Shown one piece after another: positions 38,031-50,267 of a stretch of DNA of 64,000 nt (positions are counted from its first letter, which is position 1; each line of letters starts with the position of its first letter). The notes under the pieces were generated by a model. It saw nothing but the letters and a program-made list of their open reading frames with translations, ran no database searches and was not told the DNA's origin. Source of the stretch: Neocallimastix lanati (nom. inval.). Lineage: Eukaryota > Neocallimastigomycota > Neocallimastigomycetes > Neocallimastigales > Neocallimastigaceae. A program made the translations under genes and the position numbers. The stretch lies in contig JACVTC010000093.1 in the NCBI GenBank assembly GCA_016946835.1, positions 293,501-357,500 on the forward strand, written 5' to 3'.

Positions 38031-38068
<38 letters not shown>

Positions 38069-38500
38069 GTTATAAATTGATTTTCTAATAAAATTAAATA
38101 CAAAATTAAAAATTAAAATTAAATAAAAAATTAAATATAAATAAAATTGTTACAATAAAAATTTTGAATAAAAAAAAATAATAATAATAAAAAAAATAAA
38201 AAAAACACAATAATAAAAATTTTTAATTATAAACTAAATTAAAAAAATAAATAAATATAAAATTTAAATTGACATATAGATAATATATGTAATTATATGT
38301 AATATGTATATATATGTATTATGCATTTACGTATATAAATTGATATAAATATAATATATTGAAAAGGATATATAATTTTTTTTATTATATAATATTATAA
38401 CAAAAATAAAAATAATTACTTTACTATTTATTATTTTTATTATTTAAAATATATTTATTATGTTTTATATATTATATATTAAAATAGTTCATTATAAATT
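37534..38500. other. AT-rich upstream region of BTB gene 1
   Basis: Holds T and A runs and a (TTA)n at 38039-38067; no gene. The palindrome described separately lies further upstream at 38897. Confidence 0.45.
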
Positions 38501-38830
38501 AATAATTAATAATTAATAATTAATAATTAATAATAAATAATAAATAATAAATAATAAATAATAAATAATAAATAATAAATAATAAATAATAAATAATAAA
38601 TAATAAATAATAAATAATAAATAATAAATAATAAATAATTAATAATAAATAATAAATAATAAATAATAAATAATAAATAATAAATAATAAATAATAAATA
38701 ATAAATAATAAATAATAAATAATAAATAATAAATAATAAATAATATATAATATATAATAAAATAATAAATAATAAATAATAAGTAATAAATAATAAATAA
38801 TAAATAATAAATAATAAATAATAAATAAAT
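38500..38830. repeat. TAAATAA heptamer satellite (inverted relative of 18.3 kb array)
   Basis: About 44 units on the minus-strand orientation. It carries the same two variants (AATAAGTAATAA and a TATAATATATAATAAAATAA junction) as the array at 18255-18600. Confidence 0.9.
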
Positions 38831-38896
38831 ATTTATTACTTTTATAAATATTAATAAAATTACAAAAAAAAAAAAAAAAAAAAAAGAATGCAAAGA

Positions 38897-38906
38897 AGTC
38901 TAGATT
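38897..38906. promoter_or_regulatory. AGTCTAGATT palindrome-like site upstream of BTB gene 1
   Basis: A close variant of AGTCTAGACT, 1364 bp upstream of the BTB1 start. Confidence 0.4.
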
Positions 38907-38939
38907 CTTATTTTTAAAAAAAAATAAAAAAAAAAAAAA

Positions 38940-39527
38940 AAAAGTAATAAATACAAATTAATAATAATAATAATAATTTATTAATATTTTTTTTTATTTT
39001 AATATCATTTTTAAATATTTTATTTAATTATACAAGATTATTTATTATACTAATTATCTATTTTAAAATGAATAATAAATAAATAAATAAATTCAATTAA
39101 TAAATGAATGAATATTAAACATAATTATTACTTAATTAACGACATCAGCAATATTAGCTATTAACCAGTTTTTATTATTACTTTATAAAATATTGTATTA
39201 AATTTGAAATATTTAATAATAAACTTTATTAATTTCAAAAAAATATTTATAATAAAATTTTATTTTTCTCTTGTTTTATATTTATAAATAAAAAAAAAAA
39301 AAACAATAAAATAAAATAAAAATTATTTTAAAACAATACATTGTTTTCTGTGTTTTAAAATTATATAATTTAAAAATAAATAAAGTTTATAACAATGTAA
39401 TAATAAAACAATATTACTTTTTTTTTTTAATTAATTATAGTAATCTCCGACTATTATTTAAAAAAATTAATAATTAAAAGTGGATTATAATTTATATATT
39501 ATAGAATTTTATTGATATTAATGAACT

Positions 39528-39586
<59 letters not shown>

Positions 39587-40290
39587 TTCTTATATGAACT
39601 TTTTTTTGATGAAATGAATGAAAATATACTATGTTTATATTTTGTTATATATAATTTTTTTTTTTTAATTTATAAAAAAAAAATATCATTTTACCTATAT
39701 TAAATATATGCATATATTAATATTTAACTTAATTCCCAAATTTTTTTAATAAATAACATTAAAAAAATTTATATTTTTTTTTTTTTATTTCTATGGGATT
39801 TTTTTTATATATTTACTGAATAAATGAATTCAATTAATATTTAATTCCCAAATTTTTTTAATAAATAACATTATATTTTTTCTATTTCTTTGGGATTTTT
39901 TTTTTATATATATTTATAGAATTAATGAATTCAAGACTATTTAATTCATACTAATAAAGAAGGCAGGAAAATTAATATATATCATTTTCAAATAGTACTA
40001 TAAAAAAATAAATAAATAACTAAAATAAAAAATTTTTCTGTCATATTTCAAAAAAAAAAAATGTGTATTTGTGTATTTATATACATGATATTTCTATTAT
40101 TTGTTTACTTTTTAAAGTACTACAATAGATATACAAATTGTATAAATAAATTATTAAAAAAATATAATTGTAATATTAATATAAAGTATTTAATTAATAT
40201 TTATATTAACAATATAAATAAGAAAAATGAATTTAAATTATTTTTTAATGGTAATATTGATATAATTTTATTTTTTTATCTTCTTTTTAT

Positions 40291-40337
<47 letters not shown>

Positions 40338-40835
40338 CAAAATTTACTATTTACAAAATCGATTGTTTAACATTCATATATTAATTTACTTTATAAAATT
40401 TATTAATTCATTAATTATAATTAAAAAATATATAATTATGTTTTTAGTTCTAATTATAATTATTGTTATATTGTTATAATCATAAATAATAGTCTATTAC
40501 TATAAATATTTATATTTTTTATATATTTATTTATTTATATACTTAATTTATTTATTTATTTATTTATTTATTTATTAATTTGTTTATTTATTTATTTATT
40601 TATTTATTTGTTTATTTATTTAATATTTTTTGCAGTTTTAAAAAAAAATAATAAAATTATAGTATTATAATTTCATTTATTTCATTTTATTATTATTATT
40701 ATTATTATTTCTAATTATTATTTTATTCCATTTTTTTTTATATTTTTTTTCCTGAATGTCTTTTTTTTCATTATTATTATAATTACAATTATAATTACTA
40801 TTCTTATTTTTGTTTTATTTTTTTTCCCTGAAATC

Positions 40836-40894
<59 letters not shown>

Positions 40895-40915
40895 TACAAT
40901 ATGTTTCAATACATT
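38940..40915. other. AT-rich region with simple repeats
   Basis: Contains (TTTA)n at 39525-39590 and 40528-40622, a T-run/A-run junction at 40297-40335 and (TTA)n at 40842-40891. The short open frames (39512-39703, 40061-40384) have only low-complexity text. Confidence 0.5.
39722..39938. repeat. about 110-bp tandem duplication
   Basis: Two copies containing TTAATTCCCAAATTTTTTTA and ATAAATAACATTA, then TGGGATTTTTTTTATATAT and ATGAATTCAA. Confidence 0.75.
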
Positions 40916-40929
40916 TTTGAAACATATTT

Positions 40930-40998
40930 ATCGAAATGAAATGTATTTCCCAACGGTGCATTTCACAATATGACACATTACTAAAAATGGCGCTTTAA
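40930..40998. other. degenerate MULE-like terminal sequence
   Basis: ATGTATTTCCCAACGGTGCATTTCAC and nearby ATGGCGCT resemble the GCATTTCGCCA units of the MULE TIRs, but only one side is recognisable. Confidence 0.35.
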
Positions 40999-41040
40999 AA
41001 TAATAATATGTAAATAAATAATATTAATAAGAATATAATC

Positions 41041-41071
41041 ATCTAAAGACATCATAAAGATGTCTTTAGAT
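41041..41071. repeat. 13-bp perfect hairpin
   Basis: ATCTAAAGACATC and GATGTCTTTAGAT around an ATAAA loop. No poly-T follows closely enough to call it a terminator. Confidence 0.6.
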
Positions 41072-41074
41072 TAT

Positions 41075-42180
41075 TTCTTAAATAGAATAATTATTTAAAA
41101 TATAAAGAATTTTAATGTTTTTTTTTTCATCTAGTTAACTATTTTTTTTTTAATTATTTATTATAAAGCATCAATTTTTTAATATATATTTTTTTATTAT
41201 ATATGTTTTAAATTCAATTTTTTTTTTTTAAATTTAAATTCAGAATAATTAATTTTTCTGATTTTTAATGTAACTGATATATTTAAATTTAAAGCATTTA
41301 TGAAAATATTTTTAATGTTTAAATTTTTTTTTAATTATTTATTATTTATAATTATTTATTATTTATATTTAATTACTTATTATTTATATTTAATTATTTA
41401 TTATTTATATTTAATTACTAATTAGTTATATTTAATTATTTATTAGTTATATTTAATTATTTATTAGTTATATTTAATTATTTATTAGTTATATTTAATT
41501 ATTTATTAGTTATATTTTTTATTTTTTAAATATATTTATTATATATATTTAATTATTTAAGAGTTATATTTTTTTTATAAATTTATTTATTATTTATTAT
41601 ATATATATATATTTAATTATTTATTATTTATTAAATAGTATAATTATTTAAAATATAAAAAATCATAATGATTTTATCATCTAGATAACTTTTTGTTTTT
41701 TTAAATTATTTAAGAGTTATATTTTTTTTATAAATTTATTTATTATTTATTATATATATATATTTAATTATTTATTATTTATTAAATAGTATAATTATTT
41801 AAAATATAAAAAATCATAATGATTTTATCATCTAGATAACTTTTTGTTTTTTTAATTATTTATTATAAAGTATTAATTTTAATATATTTTTTAATTATAT
41901 ATGTTTTAAATTAATTGAATTTTTTTTAAATTTTTATTCAGAATAATTAGTTTTTCTGTTTTTTAATGTAACTGATATATTTGTATATAAAGCATTTATG
42001 AAAATATTTGTGATATTTAAAATATTTTATTTTTTAATTATCTGTTATTTATAATTATTTATTATTTATATTTAAATTATTCATTGTTTATATTTATTTA
42101 TTTATTATTTATATTTAATTATTTATTATTTATATTTAATTATTTTATTATTTATTATTTAATTATTGTTTAATTGAATG
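41075..42180. repeat. nested tandem duplications
   Basis: A 150-bp unit with AATTATTTAAGAGTTATATT and AATCATAATGATTTTATCAT occurs at 41551 and 41704. A longer diverged unit of about 250 bp containing TCAGAATAATTA and AATGTAACTGATATATTT occurs at about 41080 and 41793. Between them lie about eight copies of TTAATTATTTATTAGTTATA (41330-41517). Confidence 0.75.
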
Positions 42181-42339
42181 AAAGAAATGTTTAGATTTTT
42201 AAATAAATATAAATTGTTGTATTTTTTTTTTTTTATTATTAATATTATATCATTTATATAGTCCAAATTATTGTTTATTATTTATTTATTTATTTATTCA
42301 TTCATTTATTCATTCATTTGTATTAAAAAATTATTGTTT

Positions 42340-43340
42340 AGTATTATTAGAAACGTCACATTGCAGAAATTCTAGCATTCCCCCCTTAAACCTTAGTTAT
42401 TTTGAAAAAATAATTTGGTTTATCAATGAAAAAGCGTATTTTATTTTATATTTATCAACTAAGACTAAAACTTTAAAAATCATTTTCAAGACTATTTATT
42501 ATTAATAGTTATATTTATATTTTAGGTATATTATCACTCTATCAAATTTAAATTAATTTACTCATTTATAAAACTATGATTTTGTAAATAAAGCCATTAT
42601 TCCCCTCTTAAATCTAAATATTTACTAATAAATATTTTGATTTGTAAATGAAAATCTAAAATATTTTACATATATCCTAATTTATATAAAAAAAAAAATA
42701 AAATAAATATTTATATTTAAATTTAACATCTATTAGGAATTTAAGTATTATCATAAATTGCTAGCTCGGTTCATTGGTAGGTTTACCAATTGGTCGACGA
42801 TCAACACAGTTCTGATATGAGGAATTTAACTATTATCAATGCATATTTAATAAATCAATAATCACAATAATCCATTTACTGAATGTTGGTTAAAATATAT
42901 ATGCATAAATGATGAATGTCATCATAGTATAATGGAAACCTTTTTAATGAAAGTATCACACCATTATTGATGGAAGCCTTTCTATATTGAAGGGTTTATA
43001 CCATCTGCCATTAATGTTTTCTATTCAATATCTATTAAATATATACGAATAAATTTATTAGGTATATATTGATTTTTATAATTCTAAGTGTTGGAATATA
43101 TTATAGCATTTTTGGGTGTAATATTTTAGGAGATCAGAAACTTCTATTTAATCATATTAATTTTCTATTATAAGAAAATTTTATTTTTCCTCTATTTTAA
43201 TAATATATTTATTAAAATTTAATTTTAATATAGATTACATGTTATTACATTTTATATTGTGGCTTGTATAATTAATTTATTACAATATGTTTCAAAATAA
43301 AGCTTATTTCTTATATATTAAACATATTCTAACAATTCTA
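42340..43340 (-). mobile_element. copia-type LTR remnant without coding sequence
   Basis: At the right side the minus strand reads TGTTAGAATATGTTTAATAT (from about 43337), a typical copia LTR start. At the left a purine tract (minus strand AAGGGGGGAATGCTAG, near 42373-42390) looks like a polypurine tract followed by an LTR start, and a second tract lies near 42600. A hairpin ATTGGTA/TACCAAT is at 42774-42791. No protein text is seen. It may be a decayed TRIM-like element. Confidence 0.4.
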
Positions 43341-43401
43341 ATATAATTATTAAAAAAAAATTATTATTACTATTATTTATTATAATTATTATAATTATTA
43401 T

Positions 43402-43435
<34 letters not shown>

Positions 43436-43916
43436 ATTATTATTATTAGTAGTAGTATTACAACATTATTATTATAAAACCAAAATCTTAATAATCACAT
43501 GTGATAAGAGGTTCTTTCATTCGGATGATGATATTAATTTTAATATTAAAAAAATATATTTTATATAAAATAAATAAATAAAAATATAATTACATAAATA
43601 AAATATTTTCAAATTTTAAATTTATATTTGCACAAAACTTTTATATTATTTAATTTTCATATATATAAATATTAATAATAACAGACACTATAAATTAAAT
43701 ATTATACCAATAATATTTTTTCTTTGAGATTTTCATTAAAATGAACTAAATTTAAATATTAATAATTAATTATTTTTTTTTTTAAAAAAAAAAAAAAAAT
43801 TGGAAAATATTAATATTATTAAATAAAATTAATAAATAAAATTATTATTGAATAAATTTTAAAGTTTCATTCCATTAAAAGTAGAAAAACAAAAAACAAA
43901 ATTATAAATACAAAAA

Positions 43917-43957
<41 letters not shown>

Positions 43958-44943
43958 AAACACAAAAAACAAAACAAAAAAAAATAAATAAATTAAAAGG
44001 GTTTGTTTATTTTTTGTTTTTTTTTAGTGTATTGTTAATATGTTTTAAACTTTAATTTTTTTAAACTTTAATTTATAATTATAATTAGTATTAATTAGAA
44101 ACAAAATTGAAAAATGAGTTCCATACATTAAAATCATTGAAATTATATTTAAAGTTTTTTTTTGTTTTTGTTTTTTTTAAAAAAAAAAAAAAATCTTATA
44201 ATCACAAAATAAACTAAAATGTTTTTTTAGATTGTGTTTTTCTTTTTTCTCTTTTTTTTTTAAAAAAAAAAAAAAAAAAATTATTTGACTAAAAAAGGAA
44301 GCTTTTTTTTGTTTTTTGTTTTTTTGTTTTTTGTTTTTTTTTTCTTTTGGTAATTTAAAGTATATACAATTTTTAAATAATGATCCTGTTTCAGGATTAA
44401 TTGATTTATATATATTAAAGCATTATTAAAATATTTATTTAATTTAATTATTATAATTATGTAAAAATAATTAACAATTAATAAAATAAGAAATAATAAA
44501 TTTTATAACATATATCAATGTTTTATTCAATATTATTTAATATTTATTTTTATTTAGTTATTAAACATTTCCTTAACTAATAATTATTAATATGTAACAT
44601 AAAAACTTATTAAATAATTTACAAGAACTAATTATATTGTTAATTATAATCAATATAAAGAATAAAATATTTCTCTTAATTTAAGAAAAGTGTGAGAAAG
44701 TTGTTAGAAAATGCAAAAGTATAATTAATATTTAGAAATCAAACCACCTATTAAGAACATTATAAAATCATTAGATTTAATTTTTTTATGACATTGATTT
44801 ATATTTATATAATAAAAATTTTTTAATATTAATTAAGGTTTAAATATCTCATTTTATATCAATAATATTTAATTTTATGATAATCAAGATATTAAATTAT
44901 ATGAATAATATTTTATAATATATAATAAAGTTATATATAATAT

Positions 44944-44986
<43 letters not shown>

Positions 44987-45510
44987 TTATTTAACTATTA
45001 AAATTTTATTTAAATTAAAATAAATTAATAATAAAAATTAAAAAAAAAAAAAAAAAAAAAATTTAATACAATTTTTTTGTAATTTTTCAAAAAATATATA
45101 TATAATATTTTTATTTCAATTAAAAAGTAAATATTAAAAAGTTCAATTTAATCCTCAAAAGCACTAAATACTCATTCCAAGTTAAAATACCACTATATTA
45201 ATTTAATTATTTATTTTCCAGAATTACTTTCAATAGCCTTTATCAAAACTATATAAATTATAATTTTTTTTTTATTTAATAGAAATTTTAATATTTTTTT
45301 ATACTCTATAATTTTTTATACACAATTTAATTTCTTTTATATATATATATACTTTTAAAAATTTTATACAATTTAATAATTTTTTATATTTTATAATTTT
45401 TTATTTTTCCTTTTTTTTTAAACTTTATTCATTTTATTTATTTATTTATTTATTTTACTTTTAATATTTATATATACATGTAAATTTAAAATATTTTTAG
45501 ATAAATAATA
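43341..45510. other. AT-rich region without genes
   Basis: A-runs (43404-43433), T-run/A-run junctions at 43772-43799, 44178-44193 and 44257-44280, (TTTG)-like runs near 44300-44345 and (TTTA)n at 44945-44988. Nothing coding was seen. Confidence 0.55.
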
Positions 45511-45515
45511 AGAAC

Positions 45516-45588
45516 GGGTATATATTACTTTATAACTATAATTTTAATTAATCAAATGAAATAATTTTAATAGGGTATAATGGGTATA
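45516..45588 (-). promoter_or_regulatory. 3' UTR TATACCC motifs of BTB gene 2
   Basis: Sense-strand TATACCC at 45516-45522, 45573-45579 and 45582-45588; the nearest is 18 bp after the stop. Confidence 0.5.
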
Positions 45589-45605
45589 AAAAGAAATAAA
45601 AGTAC

Positions 45606-46235
45606 TTATAAATTTTCCATATTAATTTCTAAACATTCAATGTTTTCCATAATACCCTTACATAAACTTTCTTCCATTTTAGCAACCTTTAAAAGTTTTG
45701 CCTTATCCCCAGTATAAAGATAGTAAAGAACAATAGCAAATGATTTCAGGGATGGAATTTCAATTTCAATAACTCCTTGTTCATTGTTTTCCTTTATTTC
45801 TTCACAAAGTTTAAAGAATTGGAAGGATTGTAAAGAAAGGAACATTGGATGAACCCAAAATTCTTGATATTTATCTGTACCAGTTTCAAAAACACGAAGT
45901 GGAATTGCATCCTTAGTCTTCTTATTAATAACATTGTTACCAATACTATGTAATTTTTCAATAGCATATAAGTATGGTATAATTTCTCCATTAATTTCAA
46001 CGCCATCTTCCATCATACTAACATATTTGTTTCTTAAGATATCATCCTTAGAGAGTTGAGCAGGACATTCAATAGGACTTTCCACTTTTGAATTTAAAAG
46101 AACTTCAATTTTTTTCAATTCTTCATCAGAATAGATAAATTGGTCAAATAAGCCTTCATCAAAACATAATTTATTAGTTGGAGTTAATGGAGGAGAAGGT
46201 AATTGATTAAAAACTTCATCCAAACTAAGAGACAT
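45606..46235 (-). CDS. small BTB/POZ-domain protein 2
   Basis: Single-exon protein of 209 residues. QLPSPPLTP at 11-19 is followed by an acidic tail (FDQFIYSDEELKKIE), LSKDDILRNKYVSMMEDGVE (61-80) and the BTB fold from about 111: IPLRVFETGTDKYQEFW, VHPMFLSLQSFQFFKL, IEIEIPSLKSFAIVLYYLYT. By eye it is identical to BTB3 at 141 of the last 149 residues but only 38 of the first 60. Long stretches of the 3' part are identical also at the DNA level, which suggests recent duplication or gene conversion limited to the BTB half. Role inferred as an adaptor or dimerising protein; partner unknown. Confidence 0.88.
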   Translation of the reverse strand: MSLSLDEVFNQLPSPPLTPTNKLCFDEGLFDQFIYSDEELKKIEVLLNSKVESPIECPAQLSKDDILRNKYVSMMEDGVEINGEIIPYLYAIEKLHSIGNNVINKKTKDAIPLRVFETGTDKYQEFWVHPMFLSLQSFQFFKLCEEIKENNEQGVIEIEIPSLKSFAIVLYYLYTGDKAKLLKVAKMEESLCKGIMENIECLEINMENL

Positions 46236-46780
46236 TTTTTTTTTATAAATATTTTAATATAAAATTACAAATTAATATTATATGACAAGTTAATTTTCTA
46301 TTTAAAATAAAATTCAGAAATATTAATATTCCTACTTTTTTTTTAAAAAAAAAAAATTTAAAAACTGAAAAATTAATTAAAAAAAATTAAATAAGAAAAA
46401 TTGGAATATTTATATAAAAAAAAAATTTTTTTTTTTTTATATTAATCCATCTTTTCATTTTTAAAATTATTTATTTTAAATTATATATATATTATATATT
46501 AATATTATATTTTATAATTTTTGAAATTATTTTTATTAGAATGAATATTACTTTATTAATATATTCTACATATATATTATTATATGTATGTTTTAATTCA
46601 AACTAAAATTGATATAATATCATGATAAATATTATTACTATTATTAAAAATATTATTTTAATTTATTTCTTTTTTATTATTAAATTACTAATTATAATAG
46701 TAATTATAATTAAATAAATAAATAAAATAAAAATAAAAAAAGATAATTATAATAAATACCAAAATCCAAAAAAAAAAAAG
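46236..46780 (-). promoter_or_regulatory. upstream region of BTB gene 2
   Basis: AT-rich, about 545 bp from the start codon to the first palindrome. It has a T-run/A-run junction at 46338-46357 and no discrete TATA choice in this composition. Confidence 0.35.
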
Positions 46781-46789
46781 GTCTAGACT
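46780..46789. promoter_or_regulatory. GGTCTAGACT palindromic site
   Basis: GTCTAGAC core, 546 bp upstream of the BTB2 start, between an A run and a T run. Confidence 0.5.
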
Positions 46790-47343
46790 CTTTTTAAACT
46801 TTTCATGTCATCTTAATATATTAAGATTAATATAATAATATTAAAAAAAAAAAAAAAAAAAAAAACCTTTTATGGATAAAACTAATATAGAAATGTTGAA
46901 ACATATAATTAATAATATTAAAGAATACTTTATTTATTATTTTCTAAATTACAAACTTAAAAACTTCATATACTGAAAAAAAATAAAAATAGAAATAAAA
47001 TAAAAAATAAATATATGATGGAAATTTTTATATATTAAATTTTTAAAAATGTTTTTTTCTTTTGAATTTAAAATATATTAATAATAAAATAATCTCCGAT
47101 TTTTTATTATTTACTATTTTATTATTGGTTATTAAATATTTAAAAAAAATATAATTATTAATCATATATATTATCTATCCTTACATATATATATAAACAC
47201 TATTATAATTTTATAAATAATTACAGTAATTCAAAAAATTAATATTTTCAATCAAATAAAAAAAAAAAAGAAAAAAAGGAAAAAAAAAATATCAAAATCT
47301 AAACGATAGTATGTATATCATGTTTTATACTTTTCGACTATTT

Positions 47344-47361
47344 ATTATTCCAATAAAAGAT
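47344..47361. promoter_or_regulatory. CCAATAAAAGAT block upstream of BTB gene 2
   Basis: ATTATTCCAATAAAAGAT, about 1.1 kb upstream of BTB2. It differs by one base from a block at 52146-52163, about 1.25 kb upstream of BTB3. Confidence 0.35.
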
Positions 47362-48095
47362 TCATAAAATGAAAAAAAAAAATCAATATATAAAACGTTT
47401 TAGAATTTTTAGAATTTTCATTATTATCACTTTGATAATAATTTGCATTGTCATTTATTAATTATCAACTATCTATTTACTATTGTAATAATAGTACTTC
47501 AAAATGGATTTTATTTCATATTAATTGTTTCCTGTTAGTCTAATTTATATATAATTAATATTACACAATAAAATAAAAATTATTAATAAATAGTATAACT
47601 ATATACAACATTAAGCATATAATAATGAAATAAAAAAAAGCCTAATTTTTTCCATGTTTTTTAATTAATAATAATCAAAAAAAAAAAATTCATAAAATTT
47701 TTTGTAAAAAAAATAACAATAATAATAAAACAAAATATATTATTGGCTAAAAATTGCATATTTAATGTTATTATCATTTTTAAAAATATAAAAAAAAAAA
47801 AAAAAAAAAAAAAATTAATTATAATTAATTAAAAATAATACTTTAATTACAAAAAAAAAAGAAAAAAAATAGAATAAAAAAAAAAAAAGAAGTGGAAAAT
47901 ACTTGATAATGATAATAGTGAAATTTAAATATATAATATTTAATAATTAATGATATCAAATTATTTATTCATTTTAATTAAATTTATTGAAATATTATTG
48001 GTTTAAAATTTAATTTAATATGAAATGTTAATTTAAAATCAAAAGAAAAAAAAATCTGTTAGTGGAAAAAAAGAAATAAAAATAAAAAAATGAAA

Positions 48096-48105
48096 AGTCT
48101 AGACT
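48096..48105. promoter_or_regulatory. AGTCTAGACT palindrome
   Basis: Perfect 10-bp palindrome between A-rich and T-rich flanks. Confidence 0.5.
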
Positions 48106-48205
48106 CAAATTTTTATAATCAATTAAATATATATATAATATATTGATTAATATTATACTTAAAAACAATAATAAAATTTTTTTGATATTATATTTAATTA
48201 AAAAA

Positions 48206-48215
48206 GATCTAGACC
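48206..48215. promoter_or_regulatory. GATCTAGACC palindromic site
   Basis: One of a pair with the site 110 bp to the left; same A-run/T-run flanks. Confidence 0.4.
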
Positions 48216-48448
48216 TTTTTAAAAAAAAAAAAAAAAAATTTTTTTTGTTACAGCAAAAGTGGATCTAAATTTAAAATTTAAAAAATTAAAAAAAAAAAAA
48301 TAAAAAATAAAAAATAAAATAAAATAAAACTATTTATAATTCAAAAGTAATTAACCAACTATTTTTAAAAAGGATATGTAGAAAATTAATTTACTTCATA
48401 TAGGTTGCAAAAATGCTTAGTTTAAATATTAATAATTTTAAATGATTA

Positions 48449-48575
48449 ATACACTAAAAAGTATATTTAATGCATTAAAAAAAATAATAATAATATTCAA
48501 TGTACTAAAAGTATATTTAAAACACTAAAAAAATAATAATGTTCAATACACTAAAAAGTATATTTAATACACTTT
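48449..48575. repeat. ACACTAAAAAGTATATTTAA repeats
   Basis: Three copies of ACTAAAAAGTATATTTAA-type units separated by AATAATAATATTCAATG. Confidence 0.75.
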
Positions 48576-48961
48576 GTAAATAATTGAAGTTTTAATTATA
48601 TTTAATATATTATAAATAAAATGAATTTATATTTATTTTATATTAAAAGAAAATAATAAAAATAATAAAGATCAATGATTTAACACTTTTATATTTCGAA
48701 AAAAAAAAAAAAAAAAAAAAAAATCAAATATGTTAAATAATAAACTGAACTTCAAAAGTATATTATTTTAATTTTAAAGATAGATATTATAATTTCAAGT
48801 TATTCTATTACTTTAATATATTAGAATATCTTAAAATTTTATTATAATTATTGTTATAATTAATTTTACTTTATTATATTTTTTGGCTTATATCTTTTCT
48901 ATATAATATTATTAATATTATTTATTTTAAATATATTCTATAAAAATATAAAAATATACCA

Positions 48962-49180
48962 CTCTTCTTTTTTTTTTTTTTTTAATAGAAATTTAACATC
49001 ATTGATCTTCTTTTTTTTTTTTTTAATAATAGAAATTTAATATCATTGATCTTCTTTTTTTTTTTTTTATAATATAAAAGTTCAATATTATTAATTAAAC
49101 TTTGTTTTTTGTTTTTTATTTTTTATTTTTTTTTCGTAATAATTGTAACATTTATTGATCTTCATTTTTTCTATTTTTTT
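48962..49180. repeat. about 55-bp tandem repeat
   Basis: Units of AATAGAAATTTAACATCATT, GATCTTC and a T run. Two are clear and one or two decayed. Confidence 0.75.
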
Positions 49181-49290
49181 TAAAAAAAAAAAAAAAAAAA
49201 TTATTAAATAAATACAATAAATACTAATTATATGGTTAATATATTATATTATTTTAAAGAGTATGATATAATATTTTTTTTAGTATATTA

Positions 49291-49489
49291 AATTTAAAGT
49301 GTAGCGTATTAAATATTACTGAAGAATAATAATAAAAAATAATAATAATAATAATATATTATAATACTATTTTTATTAAAAACCTTAATTTAACTTTTCA
49401 ATTTTTATTAAATATTTCTTCAAAAAAAAAAAAAAAAAAGAAAAAAACATTATAATCAAAATAAAGTAACTTTACCAATGGATTATAAT

Positions 49490-49531
<42 letters not shown>

Positions 49532-49658
49532 TAATATATAATAAAAATTGAAAAGTTAAATTAAGGTTTTTAATAAAAATTTAATAAAAATAGTATTATA
49601 ATATATTATTATTATTTTTTATTATTATTCTTCAGTAATATTTAATACACTTTAAAGT
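49291..49658. repeat. long inverted repeat (hairpin of about 370 bp)
   Basis: Two arms of about 120 bp (49291-49410 and 49539-49658) are near-perfect reverse complements. The left arm contains TAAATATTACTGAAGAATAA and AACCTTAATTTAACTTTTCA. Inside, an A run faces a T run and CATTATAATC (49448-49457) pairs with GATTATAATG (49481-49490), leaving a 23-nt loop. A transcript would fold into an almost continuous duplex. No transposase family was recognised. Confidence 0.85.
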
Positions 49659-50163
49659 AAAGTTACTTTATTTTGTGTATTATTAATTCATTACTAAATT
49701 TTACTTAAAAAAAATTTTTAAAACCTTGTCCAAATCCAATATGTAAACTAATAAAACAAAATTAAAAAAAAAAAAGTAATAATAATAGTAATAATAATAA
49801 TAATATTTTATATTTTTATATATTTTTTATCTTTTTTTTTTTTTTATATAATGAATCTTTAATATATTTTATATATATGACAAAAAAAAAAAACTAAAAC
49901 AAAAAACAACAAATAAAAGTAAAAAAAAAAATTATAAAATATGAAAAATATAAAAATAATTCAATAATATTTAATTTTATTCAATTTTTTAAAAAATTAT
50001 ATATCACATTCTTTTTAAACACATTAATAATTAAAAAAACACAACATTTTGATAAAGATTTTTAACATATATATTTCTTTTTTAATTTATTTTTTTTTTT
50101 ATTATTATTAAATATATTTATTTATATTTAAAATTTTAAATTTAATTACATAAAGTTTAAAAA

Positions 50164-50231
50164 GGGTATATTTATTTATAGATATTAATATAATAGTTTC
50201 TTAAATATTTTAATATGGGTATATGGGTATT
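50164..50231 (-). promoter_or_regulatory. 3' UTR TATACCC motifs of BTB gene 3
   Basis: Sense-strand TATACCC at 50164-50170 and 50217-50223, and the variant AATACCC at 50225-50231; 37-104 bp after the stop. Confidence 0.5.
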
Positions 50232-50267
50232 ATATATGGAAATCTTTTTTTTTTTTTTTTTAATTTA

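Noticed and set aside
40061-40384. 107-residue plus-strand open frame ending in a poly-Lys run
   Set aside because: Text follows A/T composition (I, N, Y, L, F, K), the poly-Lys is a homopolymer, and no domain or signal is credible.
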